The position numbers and the translations under genes are program-made. From Chryseobacterium luteum (lineage in GTDB: Bacteria > Bacteroidota > Bacteroidia > Flavobacteriales > Weeksellaceae): a stretch of 64,000 nucleotides of DNA. Below, one piece after another: positions 1 to 9,702 of the stretch (the first letter of the stretch is position 1; each line of letters starts with the position of its first letter). Under the pieces are notes generated by a model, which saw only the letters and a program-made list of their open reading frames with translations, was not told the DNA's origin and made no database searches. The DNA lies in contig NZ_JPRO01000024.1 of the NCBI RefSeq assembly GCF_000737785.1, positions 25,664 to 89,663 on the forward strand, written 5' to 3'.

Positions 1-101
1 AAAGAGCAGAACTAAATCAATCGTTTTTCCTGCGAAAACCGAAAATCTGATATTAAAGTAAACAAAACAATCCTTGCATCATGTGCAGGGGTTGTTTGTA
101 C

Positions 102-404
102 CTAACCAATCCTTCTGGCCGGCTGCTGCCTTAATTCCCCCAAATGCCTGATCCTTTCACGGATAAGATCAACAGTGCATTTCCCACTATTAATCTCAGC
201 GATCAGTGCCGATAAAAATATTTTCAGCTCAGGGCAAGACAGAATCTTATGGGTATATGTAGTGGCAATAATGGTCTTTTTAGACACAATATTCTGTGTA
301 AAGATATATTCTCCCTCCAGATTAATGTCCAGGCAAAACTGATCTGCTATACTGAAAGACAGATACCGGTGTATCAGATCCATATTTTTTAACATATTTT
401 CCAT
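102..404 (-). CDS. Hypothetical protein, 100 aa
   Basis: A short open frame on the minus strand with an ATG start and a plausible soluble protein. It has no signal peptide, no membrane segment and no motif I recognise. The C-terminal third (after about residue 75) is charged and probably helical. It stands alone, and its upstream region runs into the non-coding stretch before mug. It could be a small lineage-specific protein or a chance frame. The ordinary amino-acid composition favours a real gene, but no function can be given. Confidence 0.5.
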   Translation of the reverse strand: MENMLKNMDLIHRYLSFSIADQFCLDINLEGEYIFTQNIVSKKTIIATTYTHKILSCPELKIFLSALIAEINSGKCTVDLIRERIRHLGELRQQPARRIG

Positions 405-742
405 CGTGGGGTATTTATATCTTATACAATAATATTCATGCCATACTTAATTTTTTGTTGATTTTTTTATGGACAGTCAGGCAGAAGCGGTATGGACATT
501 GGATATTTAAAATAAATATTATATTGCTGCTGATATAAACTGTAAGAAACTGCTTAAATTTTTAAAATCTCGCTGAGTGGGCAGATTACGCATGTTTTTA
601 TAATTGAAATAAATCTGCGTCATCCGCGAAATCTGCGAGAGAAATCTGTTTCTTTAGTAATTATTTCTGCATAATTTTATTGAATAAAATTTAAACAGGC
701 TCTAAAACTTTAAACCGAACTTATCAAATTATTTCAGTATCC
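405..742. other. Non-coding stretch before mug
   Basis: No convincing gene on either strand. Around 565-650 there is text built on a repeated word (aaatctgcg / cgcgaaatctgcgaga) of the kind that often litters intergenic DNA in this group. I see no clear terminator or promoter. Confidence 0.4.
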
Positions 743-1243
743 ATGTTAAAAGATATTATCTCCAAACACCTTACCGCTGTTTTTTGTGGAATTAATCCGG
801 GTTTAAAATCTGCTGAAGAAGGGCATCATTTTTCCGGAAAGAGTAACCGTTTCTGGAAAGTACTTCATAAATCCGGTCTTACCCCTTACCAGATAGAAGC
901 TGTAAACGATACAGACATTCTGGATTTCGGGTACGGGCTTACAACAGCTGTAGCAAGAGCAACATCGCGTGCTGATGAGCTTGCAAAAGAAGAATTCGAC
1001 GGTTCCCTGGAGCTTTTTAAAACAAAAATGACGAAATTTCAGCCGGAGTATATTGTATTTCTCGGTAAAGCGGCATACAGGTCCTTTTCAGGAAAAAAAG
1101 AAATTCAATGGGGATCGCAGCCTGAAGATTTTTGTGGCTGCCGGGTCTGGGTTCTGCCCAACACCAGCGGTTTGAACCGGGGATTCAGCTTAGATGACCT
1201 TGTTGAATCTTATGAACGGTTTTATAAGGAAATTCAGAAATAA
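743..1243 (+). CDS. mug: G/U mismatch-specific DNA glycosylase Mug
   Basis: Removes uracil or ethenocytosine opposite guanine in base-excision repair, acting in the cytoplasm on duplex DNA. The 166-residue length fits the family. The first active-site motif GINPG is at residues 16-20, and its Asn18 has the same number as the catalytic Asn of E. coli Mug. The second motif, NTSGLNRG, starts at residue 140 and corresponds to the NPSGLSR loop that intercalates into the DNA. The gene is monocistronic: the next gene starts about 100 bp later with its own promoter. Confidence 0.93.
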   Translation: MLKDIISKHLTAVFCGINPGLKSAEEGHHFSGKSNRFWKVLHKSGLTPYQIEAVNDTDILDFGYGLTTAVARATSRADELAKEEFDGSLELFKTKMTKFQPEYIVFLGKAAYRSFSGKKEIQWGSQPEDFCGCRVWVLPNTSGLNRGFSLDDLVESYERFYKEIQK

Positions 1244-1322
1244 TCTTGGAAGATCCTCATACTTGCCGCAGAAATAAACAGAATCTTTTCCATCAATTTT
1301 GAAATCTATTTAGCAGATTTCC

Positions 1323-1330
1323 TATTTTTG
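1323..1330 (+). promoter_or_regulatory. Bacteroidota-type -7 box for the peroxidase gene
   Basis: TATTTTTG matches the TAnnTTTG consensus and lies 16 bp before the ATG at 1347. A TTG at 1299-1301, 21 bp upstream, could be the -33 element, slightly too far away. Confidence 0.45.
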
Positions 1331-1346
1331 TCAAAATCTGTTATTC

Positions 1347-2513
1347 ATGAAGAACGTCCTGAGCTGGATATTAATTGCATTTCTTACCGTTTCTCTTTTG
1401 AATAACTGTTTCAGTAATAGTGTTCAGAAGGAGATCAGGGAGAAATCCTCATTCCTTGCCGAATTGAGGAAATTGTATTCTTCCGGGGACCCTTCAAAAT
1501 GGCCGAAACCCATTCTGGACCCGCAAGCTGTACTTCACTTTTCCGAAATAGGGCACCTGCCGGAAATTCAGTTCCCGCGTGATAATCCTTATTCCGAAGA
1601 TAAAGCATTGCTGGGGAAAATACTTTTTTTCGATCCCCGGCTTTCCAAATCCAATCAGATTGCATGCGCTTCCTGTCATGATCCCGAATTGGGCTGGTGC
1701 GATAACCGGACCTTCTCTTTCGGACACGACAGGCAGCTTGGCACCAGAAATGCAATGAGCATCCTGAATGTAGCTTATGCGAAGTCTTTATTCTGGGACG
1801 GACGCGCTGCTTCCCTTGAAGAACAGTCGGAAATGCCGATCCGGGATGAAAGGGAAATGAACGGCCATATTGATCTGGCGGCAGGAAAAATTGCAAAGAT
1901 CAAAGGATACGAATTGCTGTTTGAAAAAGCTTTTGGAGATAAAGCGGTCTCAAAGGACAGGATTTCCAAAGCAATAGCCGCTTTTGAGAGAACAGTCAGA
2001 AGCGGAACTTCTGAATTCGATCAGTTCATTGATGGGAAAGCAGACGTTTATTCCGATGATGAACTGATGGGGCTGCATCTTTTCCGGACCAAAGCCCAGT
2101 GTATGAACTGCCACAGTTCAGGATATTTTTCCAACAATCAGTTTGAAAATGTAGGAACCTCTTTATTAGGATCAAAAGAAGAAGATCTGGGCCGGTATCT
2201 GGTGACTGAAAATCCGGAAGATGCCGGGAAATTCCGGGTGCCCGGACTTCGTGAAGCAGCAAGAACAGGCCCCTGGATGCATAACGGGTCTATGACAACC
2301 CTCACAGAAGTGATCAGTTTTTACAGCAAAGGAAATCCTGAATATTCCCAAAAACGGTCAACCGTTCATAAAGGTATTACACTTACTTCCGAAAAATCAG
2401 GTTTTGTAAGGCTGCTGGACCTTACGGATGAAGAAATTGCTCAGCTGGAAGCATTTTTACGCACCTTGTCTGCAAAACCGGAAAGAGTGCTGCCTCCCGC
2501 ACTTCCTCAGTAA
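1347..2513 (+). CDS. Di-heme cytochrome c peroxidase, lipoprotein-like
   Basis: Member of the CcpA/MauG family, which reduces hydrogen peroxide in the periplasm using electrons from cytochromes. Two heme-binding CXXCH motifs are visible: CASCH at residues 107-111 and CMNCH at 252-256, with the spacing usual for this family. The N-terminus is a hydrophobic signal ending in NNC at Cys21, a weak lipobox, so the protein is probably secreted and perhaps lipid-anchored. Length 388 is typical. It stands alone with its own promoter. The family also contains MauG-type oxidases, but nothing here (no methylamine dehydrogenase genes) suggests that role. Confidence 0.9.
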   Translation: MKNVLSWILIAFLTVSLLNNCFSNSVQKEIREKSSFLAELRKLYSSGDPSKWPKPILDPQAVLHFSEIGHLPEIQFPRDNPYSEDKALLGKILFFDPRLSKSNQIACASCHDPELGWCDNRTFSFGHDRQLGTRNAMSILNVAYAKSLFWDGRAASLEEQSEMPIRDEREMNGHIDLAAGKIAKIKGYELLFEKAFGDKAVSKDRISKAIAAFERTVRSGTSEFDQFIDGKADVYSDDELMGLHLFRTKAQCMNCHSSGYFSNNQFENVGTSLLGSKEEDLGRYLVTENPEDAGKFRVPGLREAARTGPWMHNGSMTTLTEVISFYSKGNPEYSQKRSTVHKGITLTSEKSGFVRLLDLTDEEIAQLEAFLRTLSAKPERVLPPALPQ

Positions 2514-2611
2514 AATAAGGCATAAATCCTGAATTATTAAAGATTCATTATCCTGAATGTAAAGCTTTTTTGTTACATTTATCTATAATCAATCAGCATA
2601 ATTATTTAGAT

Positions 2612-3400
2612 ATGAATATTCAACTTTTCTCAAAAAACGCTTTGGTAGGAGCCGCTACCCAGGGAATAGGATTAGGAATAGCTTTGGAACTGGCAAAATG
2701 CGGAGCCAACGTTACGATAATAGCCCGAAATGAGGCGAAACTTAAAAAGGCAGTTTCTTCATTACCCGTAATTAATCCTGATCAGAAGCATAAGTATCTG
2801 GTGGCCGATTTTTCTAACTTTGAAGAATACAGAACCATTATTTCCGGATATTTCCGGAATAACTCCATTGATATTCTGATTAACAATACCAATGGGCCGG
2901 AACCGGGACTGGCACTGGATAAAAATGTCGATGATTACCAGAAAGCATTTGATCTGCTTTTTAAAACGGTTTGTGAAACAACATTACTGGCCTTACCCCA
3001 CATGATAAAGCAGAAAAGCGGGCGTATTATCAATGTTTCTTCGCTGTCTGTAAAAGAACCGATCAATAATTTATCACTTTCAAATTCCATCCGGTCGGCA
3101 GTAATTGCCTGGGCAAAGACATTATCCAATGAAGTGGCACAGCATCAGATTACAGTCAATAATATTCTTACAGGATATTTTGATACGGAACGCATTCAGA
3201 ATCTCATCAGCCATGAAGCCCAGCAGACAGGCAGATCTCAGGAAGAAATAAAAAGAGCCAGAGAAAATAAAATTCCAATGAAAAGACTGGGCAAAACTGA
3301 GGAGTATGGCCATCTGGCTGCTTTTCTGGCATCAGAATATTCGGCTTATCTTACAGGAGCCAGTATTCCTCTGGATGGAGGGCTGAATAATACTTATTAA
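2612..3400 (+). CDS. Atypical short-chain dehydrogenase/reductase
   Basis: Rossmann-fold NAD(P)-dependent oxidoreductase. I place the start at the ATG at 2612 (262 aa) rather than the in-frame ATG at 2570, because the nucleotide-binding strand follows directly; the glycine motif GAATQGIG is then at residues 13-20. The catalytic serine region (INVSSLS) is present. The usual YxxxK signature is replaced by a segment reading LSNSIRSAV, so the catalytic tyrosine is missing. This is a known divergent SDR subgroup, and I believe its members are still folded and cofactor-binding. The C-terminal PLDGG motif is typical. Substrate unknown; no operon partner. Confidence 0.85.
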   Translation: MNIQLFSKNALVGAATQGIGLGIALELAKCGANVTIIARNEAKLKKAVSSLPVINPDQKHKYLVADFSNFEEYRTIISGYFRNNSIDILINNTNGPEPGLALDKNVDDYQKAFDLLFKTVCETTLLALPHMIKQKSGRIINVSSLSVKEPINNLSLSNSIRSAVIAWAKTLSNEVAQHQITVNNILTGYFDTERIQNLISHEAQQTGRSQEEIKRARENKIPMKRLGKTEEYGHLAAFLASEYSAYLTGASIPLDGGLNNTY

Positions 3401-3630
3401 TTCTGGGAATATTATTATAAAAATTTGGAGGCAAATTTAATTGTTCCGCCTTTGCAGTCCCTGAATTATATACAGCTAATATAACTTTGCGTTTTAAAAC
3501 ATACATTTTGTATCGTATTAATGAAGTTAAAATTCATTGAAAACCTGTATCATCAGGACATTCTGCTTTTAAATTCCGCGTTTTTTTTGTAGTTTCACTT
3601 CCTTTAATAAAAATACCATCACAATTTCTT

Positions 3631-4491
3631 ATGAAAAGAAACTTTATCAACCAGAAAGAATTGTCGGATAAATTCTGGAATATTGAATAAAAAACCGGGA
3701 ACATACAGAAAATATCTTTTGGCAAAACCGGAACTAAAGGCCGGGAAACAGTTAAAGAATATGAAGACGAAAAAGAGTGTATTCGGGAATCTGAAAAGCT
3801 GATCGCTCAAAAAATCAAAAAAGGCTATACGGAAATTCATGAAAATGATGAAGTTCCTCAAAAGATCGAACTTTCGGATACCGAAAAAGCAGATATTTAT
3901 TTTTGGGAAGCCATTGAAAAATCCAACAAATATAAAAAAGCCCACTGGAGCGAATATGATGTTGAGGAGCACATTGAAAACCTCACTGATTATTTGTCAA
4001 AATTTGGAAAAGAGAGAATGGTGCTTTTTGAAAAAACACTTCAGGAAAAGCTAAGTGATCTGTATACAGCTGAAATTGCCGAGCTTTCGTTCATTCTTGA
4101 ATGTGATTTTAAGAAGGAAGATGAGGTGTATGTTTTTGATGATTATCTTTCTGATGACGGATTCCTCTATTTCAGATGCTGGCTTCTGCTGAAAGGAAAA
4201 GAGTTTTTTGAAGATATAAAAGCTGATATTCAGTCGTTCGTAAACGGGAAATACAGTTTTAATATTGGTGACTGCTGGGCAGAGGGCCTGCTTTACGTTG
4301 CTGACGAGGCATATGCCCAAAATCATGAAGATGAAGAATCCATCATCAAAGATACAGTCTACGAATTGTATCCCGAAAATGATTACGACAGTGTGGAGCG
4401 CAGCATGAACCGGGAACCGGAAGGAGGGGTAGAGTTACAGAAAATGTATCCGAAGCTGGTAAAAGAGATGGCCGAATTAAGAAGTAACTAA
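3631..4491 (+). pseudogene. WGR-DUF4240 domain protein with an in-frame stop
   Basis: A continuous frame from the ATG at 3631 to 4491 is interrupted only by TAA at 3688-3690 (codon 20). Upstream of the stop it reads KFWNIE, and downstream KTGNIQKISFGKTGTKGRE, which together make the start of a WGR domain. After about residue 95 the sequence is DUF4240-like (YFWEAIEKS, then SDDGFLYFRCWLLLKGKEFFE). So the 165-residue frame from 3994 is only the C-terminal part of a longer gene. Either the gene is dead by one nonsense mutation, the stop is a sequencing error, or only the DUF4240 part is made from an internal start. Confidence 0.75.
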
Positions 4492-4531
4492 AGTGAAAAT
4501 CCGCTAAAAAAGATTAAAATTAATAGCCAGA

Positions 4532-5074
4532 ATGAAAAGCAAGGTTAAAATTTTAAGAGAGAGGAAGAATATGACCCAGGCCGAACTTGCCGAAAGATCC
4601 GGCCTTTCGTTGCGGACAGTCCAGCGCATTGAAGCAGGAACTGTTCCCAAAGGATTTACCCTAAAAGCTATTGCCGGTATTCTGGAAACAGAACCCGGAA
4701 ACCTGATCTCTGCAGATGAAGAAAAATCCTCCGTTGACAGGGCAAAATTAATTAATCTTTCTGCCTTGCTGGGGCTCATTATACCATTTGGGGGAGTTAT
4801 ATTCCCCTTGATTTTAACTTATAAAACCAAAGATCCGGTGAATAAAGAGCTTGGGAAAAATATAGTGAGCATTCAGATTATTCTGGCAGTTGCTGTCTCA
4901 ATTCTAATGATCATGAGTCCGTTCATTCAAAAAGCAATACCTGTAAAAATTCCGCTTTTTCTTGTCTTTTTAATAGCTTTTCTCTGTGTTAAACTGTTCG
5001 TAATCATCAGGAACGGAAGCTGTTTAAACTCAAGAGGTGATTTGTGTATTAAATTGAAAGACAGTTTTTTATAA
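4532..5074 (+). CDS. XRE-family regulator with C-terminal membrane segments
   Basis: A helix-turn-helix of the Cro/XRE type fills residues 5-58 (MTQAELAERSGLSLRTVQRIE). The second half has three strongly hydrophobic stretches at about 71-90, 107-127 and 135-155, resembling a DUF4870-like membrane domain. The protein would be a DNA-binding domain tethered to the inner membrane, a design used for sensing envelope state, though the signal is unknown. It follows the broken WGR-DUF4240 gene by 40 bp in the same direction and may be expressed from within that region. Confidence 0.8.
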   Translation: MKSKVKILRERKNMTQAELAERSGLSLRTVQRIEAGTVPKGFTLKAIAGILETEPGNLISADEEKSSVDRAKLINLSALLGLIIPFGGVIFPLILTYKTKDPVNKELGKNIVSIQIILAVAVSILMIMSPFIQKAIPVKIPLFLVFLIAFLCVKLFVIIRNGSCLNSRGDLCIKLKDSFL

Positions 5075-5162
5075 ATGCTGTCGTAAAAATGTCGTAAAGA
5101 TGTCATATGGTTTTTGAAGAAAAATCAAATGATAATGCTGAACCTTGCAGAAAAATGTCAGC

Positions 5163-6101
5163 ATGAAAATCTTTAAGAAAATTGCATTATCGGTAGCGGT
5201 ATGTATTGTACTTTTATTACTGGGCGGCTACTTATATTTTGATAAAAAATTTACACCGCCGGAAAACAGTCTTGCTGTTTTGGGTATTGCGCAAAATATA
5301 GAGATACGATGGGATTCTGCCGCAGGAAATTCCCATGCGGCAGTTCTTCTTCCTGTCAGGCTCAAAGGTATTCACAGGACCTTCTATATGCAGCTGGATT
5401 CCGGCTCACCAACCACTTTGTTCTACAAGAAATCAATGGAATCCATACAGGAAAAATTTCGGGATCAGATTAAATTTAATAAACAGGAAAAGCAGATCTC
5501 AGTGCAGTTCAGCACAGGAAATATGAATATAGCTTCTGACCGTTTTGAATTGCTCGATTATGGCAGCAGCATAAATTTTCACACTGCTGAAACAAATAAT
5601 ATCATTGGAACCATCGGAACAGATCTTTTGGAAAAGCGGATTATAGTTCTGGATTTTAAAAACGGAGTATGTTCATTCATCGAAAATACGGATGAAAAAG
5701 ATTTTGAAGCATTTGAATTCAAAAAACGTAAAATACTGTTACCTTCAGAAGTGGAAAATCAAAAGCTGAAGCTGCTTTACGATTCAGGAACGAGTGGCTA
5801 CGAACTCATTACCAATAAGGAAGAATGGGAAAAATACAGAACTTCAAACGGTAATATTAAAAAAGAAAAAGGAAATTCCTGGGGAAATATTTTAACTGTT
5901 ATTTCTGCCCCGGCGGATCGTACCATCAGAATTGGAAGCCGCGGCCTTAAGCTTTCGGAAGTCACTTATATAGAAGGAACTTCAAAGATGCAGAACCTCT
6001 TGATGAAAAGCTCAGGAATGCAGGGAATGACAGGAAATAAACTTTTCCTGAACCATAAGCTTATTTTAGACTGTAAAAACAAAAAATTCAAAGTGGAATA
6101 A
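5163..6101 (+). CDS. Two-lobed retropepsin/pepsin-like aspartic protease
   Basis: I choose the ATG at 5163 (312 aa) because the membrane anchor (residues 6-22) then starts in the usual place; the in-frame ATG at 5145 would add six residues. The extracytoplasmic part has two related halves. Lobe one has QLDSGSPTTLF with Asp79 and, later, IGTIGTDLLEKRIIVLDFKN. Lobe two has LLYDSGTSGYEL with Asp207 and, near the end, GMTGNKLFLNHKLILDCKN. Each half thus carries an active-site-like DSG and the hydrophobic-glycine motif of aspartic proteases. Bacterial members are usually single-lobed dimers, so a fused bilobal form is of interest. Activity is unproven and it could be a binding protein. Confidence 0.65.
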   Translation: MKIFKKIALSVAVCIVLLLLGGYLYFDKKFTPPENSLAVLGIAQNIEIRWDSAAGNSHAAVLLPVRLKGIHRTFYMQLDSGSPTTLFYKKSMESIQEKFRDQIKFNKQEKQISVQFSTGNMNIASDRFELLDYGSSINFHTAETNNIIGTIGTDLLEKRIIVLDFKNGVCSFIENTDEKDFEAFEFKKRKILLPSEVENQKLKLLYDSGTSGYELITNKEEWEKYRTSNGNIKKEKGNSWGNILTVISAPADRTIRIGSRGLKLSEVTYIEGTSKMQNLLMKSSGMQGMTGNKLFLNHKLILDCKNKKFKVE

Positions 6102-6190
6102 TCGTCTGGACCGTAATCTAGGTATTTATTCTGATTGGAATTAATAATTTTTTTAATAACCATGTAATAATTCCCCGGTGTGGGTTGTCT

Positions 6191-6215
6191 TACTATGTAT
6201 TGAAATTACATAGTA
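6191..6215. promoter_or_regulatory. Perfect inverted repeat just before the DUF2723 gene
   Basis: TACTATGTA at 6191-6199 and its exact complement TACATAGTA at 6207-6215, separated by 7 nt, end one base before the ATG at 6217. It could be an operator or a 5' hairpin controlling translation. No regulator is linked to it. Confidence 0.4.
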
Positions 6216-6216
6216 T

Positions 6217-9200
6217 ATGAAAAACTGGTCTTTTAAAAGATGGAACACCGTTTTAGGATGGGTGATCTTCACTATCGCACTGATTACCTATTTCTCTACC
6301 ATGGAACATTCCCTGAGTTTCTGGGATTGTGGCGAGTATATTTCCTCAGCGGTAAAACTTGAAGTAACGCATGCTCCCGGAGCCGCCTTGTTTCAGATTG
6401 TAGGAGCTGTGGCCAGTATATTTGCGTTGGGAAATGAACAGAATTATGCCATCGTGATCAATGCGATGTCTTCACTCTTCAGCGCATTTACCATTTTATT
6501 TCTGTTCTGGACAATTACCCATTTTGTCAGAAGACTTTTGAATAAAGACTTTGATGAAATTACAAAGCACCAGGAAATCTCCATTCTTTTTGCAGGAGCT
6601 GTAGGAGCACTATGCTTTACATTCTCGGACACATTCTGGTTTTCTGCGGTAGAAGGAGAGGTGTATGCCATGGCTTCCATGTTTACGGCACTGCTTGTCT
6701 GGCTCATCACCAAATGGGAAAACGAATACCTGGCGAAAGACAGCGAAAGGTGGATCATCCTTATTTTCTTCATATTAGGACTTTCCATTGGAGTTCATAT
6801 GATGTGTATGCTTGCAGTACCGGCCGTATGTCTGGTATATTATGCAAAAAATTACAAATTTACCTGGAAAAGCTTTATCTGGGCCAACGCGATTACACTG
6901 GGAATCCTGATCATTGTTTTCAAAATTATTTTCCCATTGATCATGACAATGTTCGGAAGACTGGAAATATTCTTTGTAAACGGACTTGGACTTCCTTTCC
7001 ACTCAGGAACGATTGCTGCATTTATTCTCATGGCTGCAATGTCTTATTTCATGATTAAATATGCAAGGAAAGCCAAAAAGAACGTTTTTCAGACTGTAGC
7101 CTTATCTGTTGTATATATGATCATAGGTTTTTCATGCTGGATGGTGATTCCTGTCAGAGCAAATGCTAATCCTCCGATGAACCTGAACGATCCTGACACA
7201 GCTATTGGTATGCTGGATTACTATAACAGAGAACAATACGGTGACTGGCCAACCATTTACGGCCAAAACTATACCGCCTTCCTTGATGCGAACGGAATTG
7301 AGAAGAATGAAGACGGAAGTTTCAAGACCAAAAAAACAGGTGAGATCTACGAAAAGGATGAAAAAACCGGAACGTACAGAAAAACCGGGGACAGGTTCAA
7401 TTATGTTTTCAATAAGTCTCAAATCAGCCTGATGCCAAGGATGTTCAACCAGGATAAGGATGTCATGGCGAACTATATCTCCATGTACGGCGCTCCTGAT
7501 TTTACCTTCAATTATGCTAACGAAGATGTGGCAGACAATCCCCAGGCAAAACAGATTTTTGATGAACTGAGAGGGAAGTATGAAGACAAAACCATCACGG
7601 CAGCAGACTACCTGAAAGTGAAACCCTACAACCTGATCAATGTTCAGAAGCCTTCTCTGGCCCAGAATATGGATTATTTCATTACGTTTCAGAATGGATA
7701 TTATTTCGTAAGATACCTGATGTGGAACTTCGTGGGAAGACAGAACGACCTTGAAGGAAACATGGAAAACACAAAAGGAAACTGGATCTCCGGGATTCCT
7801 TTTATAGACAATGCTTTACTTGGAAACCAGGATAAAATGCCGGCGAAATTCAAGAATGAAAGTACGGTAAAATTCTTCTTTTTACCATTGATTTTAGGAC
7901 TAATCGGTTTCTTTTTCCAGTTGAACAGGGATTTTGGAAGATTCTATGCACTGCTTTCATTATTTGTTTTAACAGGTGTCGGAATTATCTTCTATACAGG
8001 GGTGAAACCTTTTGAGCCGAGAGAAAGAGACTATGCTATGGTAGGTTCCTTCTATGCATTTGCAATCTGGATAGGAATGGGAGCCGGGGCTATTTTATGG
8101 TTCGTGCAGTCTAAAATAAAATCCAATGGAGCTAATATTGCTTTAGGGGTGGTTTTATTGGGAGTACCTTTTATGATGGGCTTCCAGAATTATACTCCGC
8201 ACGACCGCAGCAAAAAATCAGCAGCGCGCGACTATGCCTATTCATTCCTGAAATCACTGTCTAAAGATGATATTATTTTTATTTATGGTGACAACGATAC
8301 TTTCCCTGTATGGGCGATCCAGGAGACTGAGAGGTTCCGTGATGATGTAAAAACCGTCAATTTCACCCTGTTGGCTACACCGTGGTATATTGATCAGGTA
8401 AAGAGAAAAACATACAATGCAACTGGAATTCCCACTCAATTGACCCATGAAGATTACAGGGATGGAGTGAATGATCAGATCTATATGATGAAAAAGGAAG
8501 ACTGGCAAGGCGTTTTCTCTATGTTGAAAGAACAGGGTGTTCCTGACACCCATTTTGGGGCATTTAGAAAATACCTTACACAGGATTCGCTGACGCTGAA
8601 GGAAGCCGTAAGTTTTCTGAAGTTCAAATCTCCTGAAAAAGATGAGCTTCTGAAAATGTATTTTGGAGAAGAAAAATATGCTGAATACAATATCCTTCCG
8701 GTAAACAAATTCATTCTTCCGGTAAACAAAGAAAATGCTTTAAAAGCAGGAATTATTACCCAGTCAGACCTTCCTAATGTAGTTAATCAGATCATGATCA
8801 CCTACAAAGGAAACACGCTTTATAAAAACAACCTGATGATGATGGATATGCTTGCGAATTTCGACTGGAAGAGACCTATTAATTTCTCATCAGGAGGGAT
8901 CTACGACAGCGAAAACATCTTTTATCTTAATGAATACCTTCAGTTTGAAGGGTTCAGCTACAAATTGGTTCCTATCCATACCGTTCAGAACGCAGATGGA
9001 GATATGGGAAGAGTAGATACCCATTCTTTATATAATGTAGTGAAAAACTTCAGATGGGGGAATTTTAAAGACCTGAGTATCCATTATGATGAAGCAGCGA
9101 CCTCCAATATTATGGGTTACAGAATGACTGCCGGCAGGGCAGCTTCGGCACTGGCATTAAGCGGACAGCAAGCTAAAGCCATGGAAATACTGGATATTGC

Positions 9201-9702
9201 TTCCAAAGAAATTCCTGCTGAAAAATACAATGATCCACGTTCACTAAGCGCTATGGTAACCGGGTATATCATTGCAGGACAGGAGAAAAAAGGACTTCAG
9301 CTGGCAGAAATACTTAAAAAGGGAATCTTTGAAGAGTATGATTATTATATGAGCCTTTCCCCTTCATTTCAAAAGCAGGCAACCAGGCAGATGAGGGTGA
9401 AGCCAATGGAATATTCACTTGTGGTATCCGCTGTTACAGACGCTTATAAGAAATTAGGTCAGGATGATAAAGCCTATGCTTACCTTGTAAAATCTATAGA
9501 GCCGATTGATAAAAAGTTCAACGCTTTCATTAAAGAGCTTCAGCAGATGGGGAAAGAAAAAGCCATAAAGGAGTCTGAAAATGTACAGAAAATTGCCCCT
9601 TTCTATCAATATTTATTTGATGTGATGCAGCCTTTCGATTCCACCTATTCAAAAGAGAAGGAAGACCAGATCACCAGGGCAATGATTAAAGTAACCCAAT
9701 AG
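6217..9702 (+). CDS. DUF2723 multi-pass membrane protein (glycosyltransferase-like)
   Basis: A 1161-residue protein of a family conserved in Bacteroidota. The N-terminal part is a multi-spanning inner-membrane domain with the early motif FWDCGEYI (residues 32-39), resembling the D/E-containing first loop of GT-C glycosyltransferases such as protein O-mannosyltransferases. More membrane spans lie at about 548-650. After that come a soluble region with YGDNDTFPVWAIQ and a helical, TPR-like C-terminus (about 960-1150). By family analogy it would transfer a lipid-linked sugar to extracytoplasmic targets, perhaps the O-glycoproteins of these bacteria, but the reaction is not shown. Monocistronic. 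Confidence 0.85.
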   Translation: MKNWSFKRWNTVLGWVIFTIALITYFSTMEHSLSFWDCGEYISSAVKLEVTHAPGAALFQIVGAVASIFALGNEQNYAIVINAMSSLFSAFTILFLFWTITHFVRRLLNKDFDEITKHQEISILFAGAVGALCFTFSDTFWFSAVEGEVYAMASMFTALLVWLITKWENEYLAKDSERWIILIFFILGLSIGVHMMCMLAVPAVCLVYYAKNYKFTWKSFIWANAITLGILIIVFKIIFPLIMTMFGRLEIFFVNGLGLPFHSGTIAAFILMAAMSYFMIKYARKAKKNVFQTVALSVVYMIIGFSCWMVIPVRANANPPMNLNDPDTAIGMLDYYNREQYGDWPTIYGQNYTAFLDANGIEKNEDGSFKTKKTGEIYEKDEKTGTYRKTGDRFNYVFNKSQISLMPRMFNQDKDVMANYISMYGAPDFTFNYANEDVADNPQAKQIFDELRGKYEDKTITAADYLKVKPYNLINVQKPSLAQNMDYFITFQNGYYFVRYLMWNFVGRQNDLEGNMENTKGNWISGIPFIDNALLGNQDKMPAKFKNESTVKFFFLPLILGLIGFFFQLNRDFGRFYALLSLFVLTGVGIIFYTGVKPFEPRERDYAMVGSFYAFAIWIGMGAGAILWFVQSKIKSNGANIALGVVLLGVPFMMGFQNYTPHDRSKKSAARDYAYSFLKSLSKDDIIFIYGDNDTFPVWAIQETERFRDDVKTVNFTLLATPWYIDQVKRKTYNATGIPTQLTHEDYRDGVNDQIYMMKKEDWQGVFSMLKEQGVPDTHFGAFRKYLTQDSLTLKEAVSFLKFKSPEKDELLKMYFGEEKYAEYNILPVNKFILPVNKENALKAGIITQSDLPNVVNQIMITYKGNTLYKNNLMMMDMLANFDWKRPINFSSGGIYDSENIFYLNEYLQFEGFSYKLVPIHTVQNADGDMGRVDTHSLYNVVKNFRWGNFKDLSIHYDEAATSNIMGYRMTAGRAASALALSGQQAKAMEILDIASKEIPAEKYNDPRSLSAMVTGYIIAGQEKKGLQLAEILKKGIFEEYDYYMSLSPSFQKQATRQMRVKPMEYSLVVSAVTDAYKKLGQDDKAYAYLVKSIEPIDKKFNAFIKELQQMGKEKAIKESENVQKIAPFYQYLFDVMQPFDSTYSKEKEDQITRAMIKVTQ

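Noticed and set aside
1435..1896. A 153-residue minus-strand frame inside the cytochrome c peroxidase gene
   Set aside because: Antisense to conserved heme-motif coding sequence, with composition atypical for a protein of this genome.
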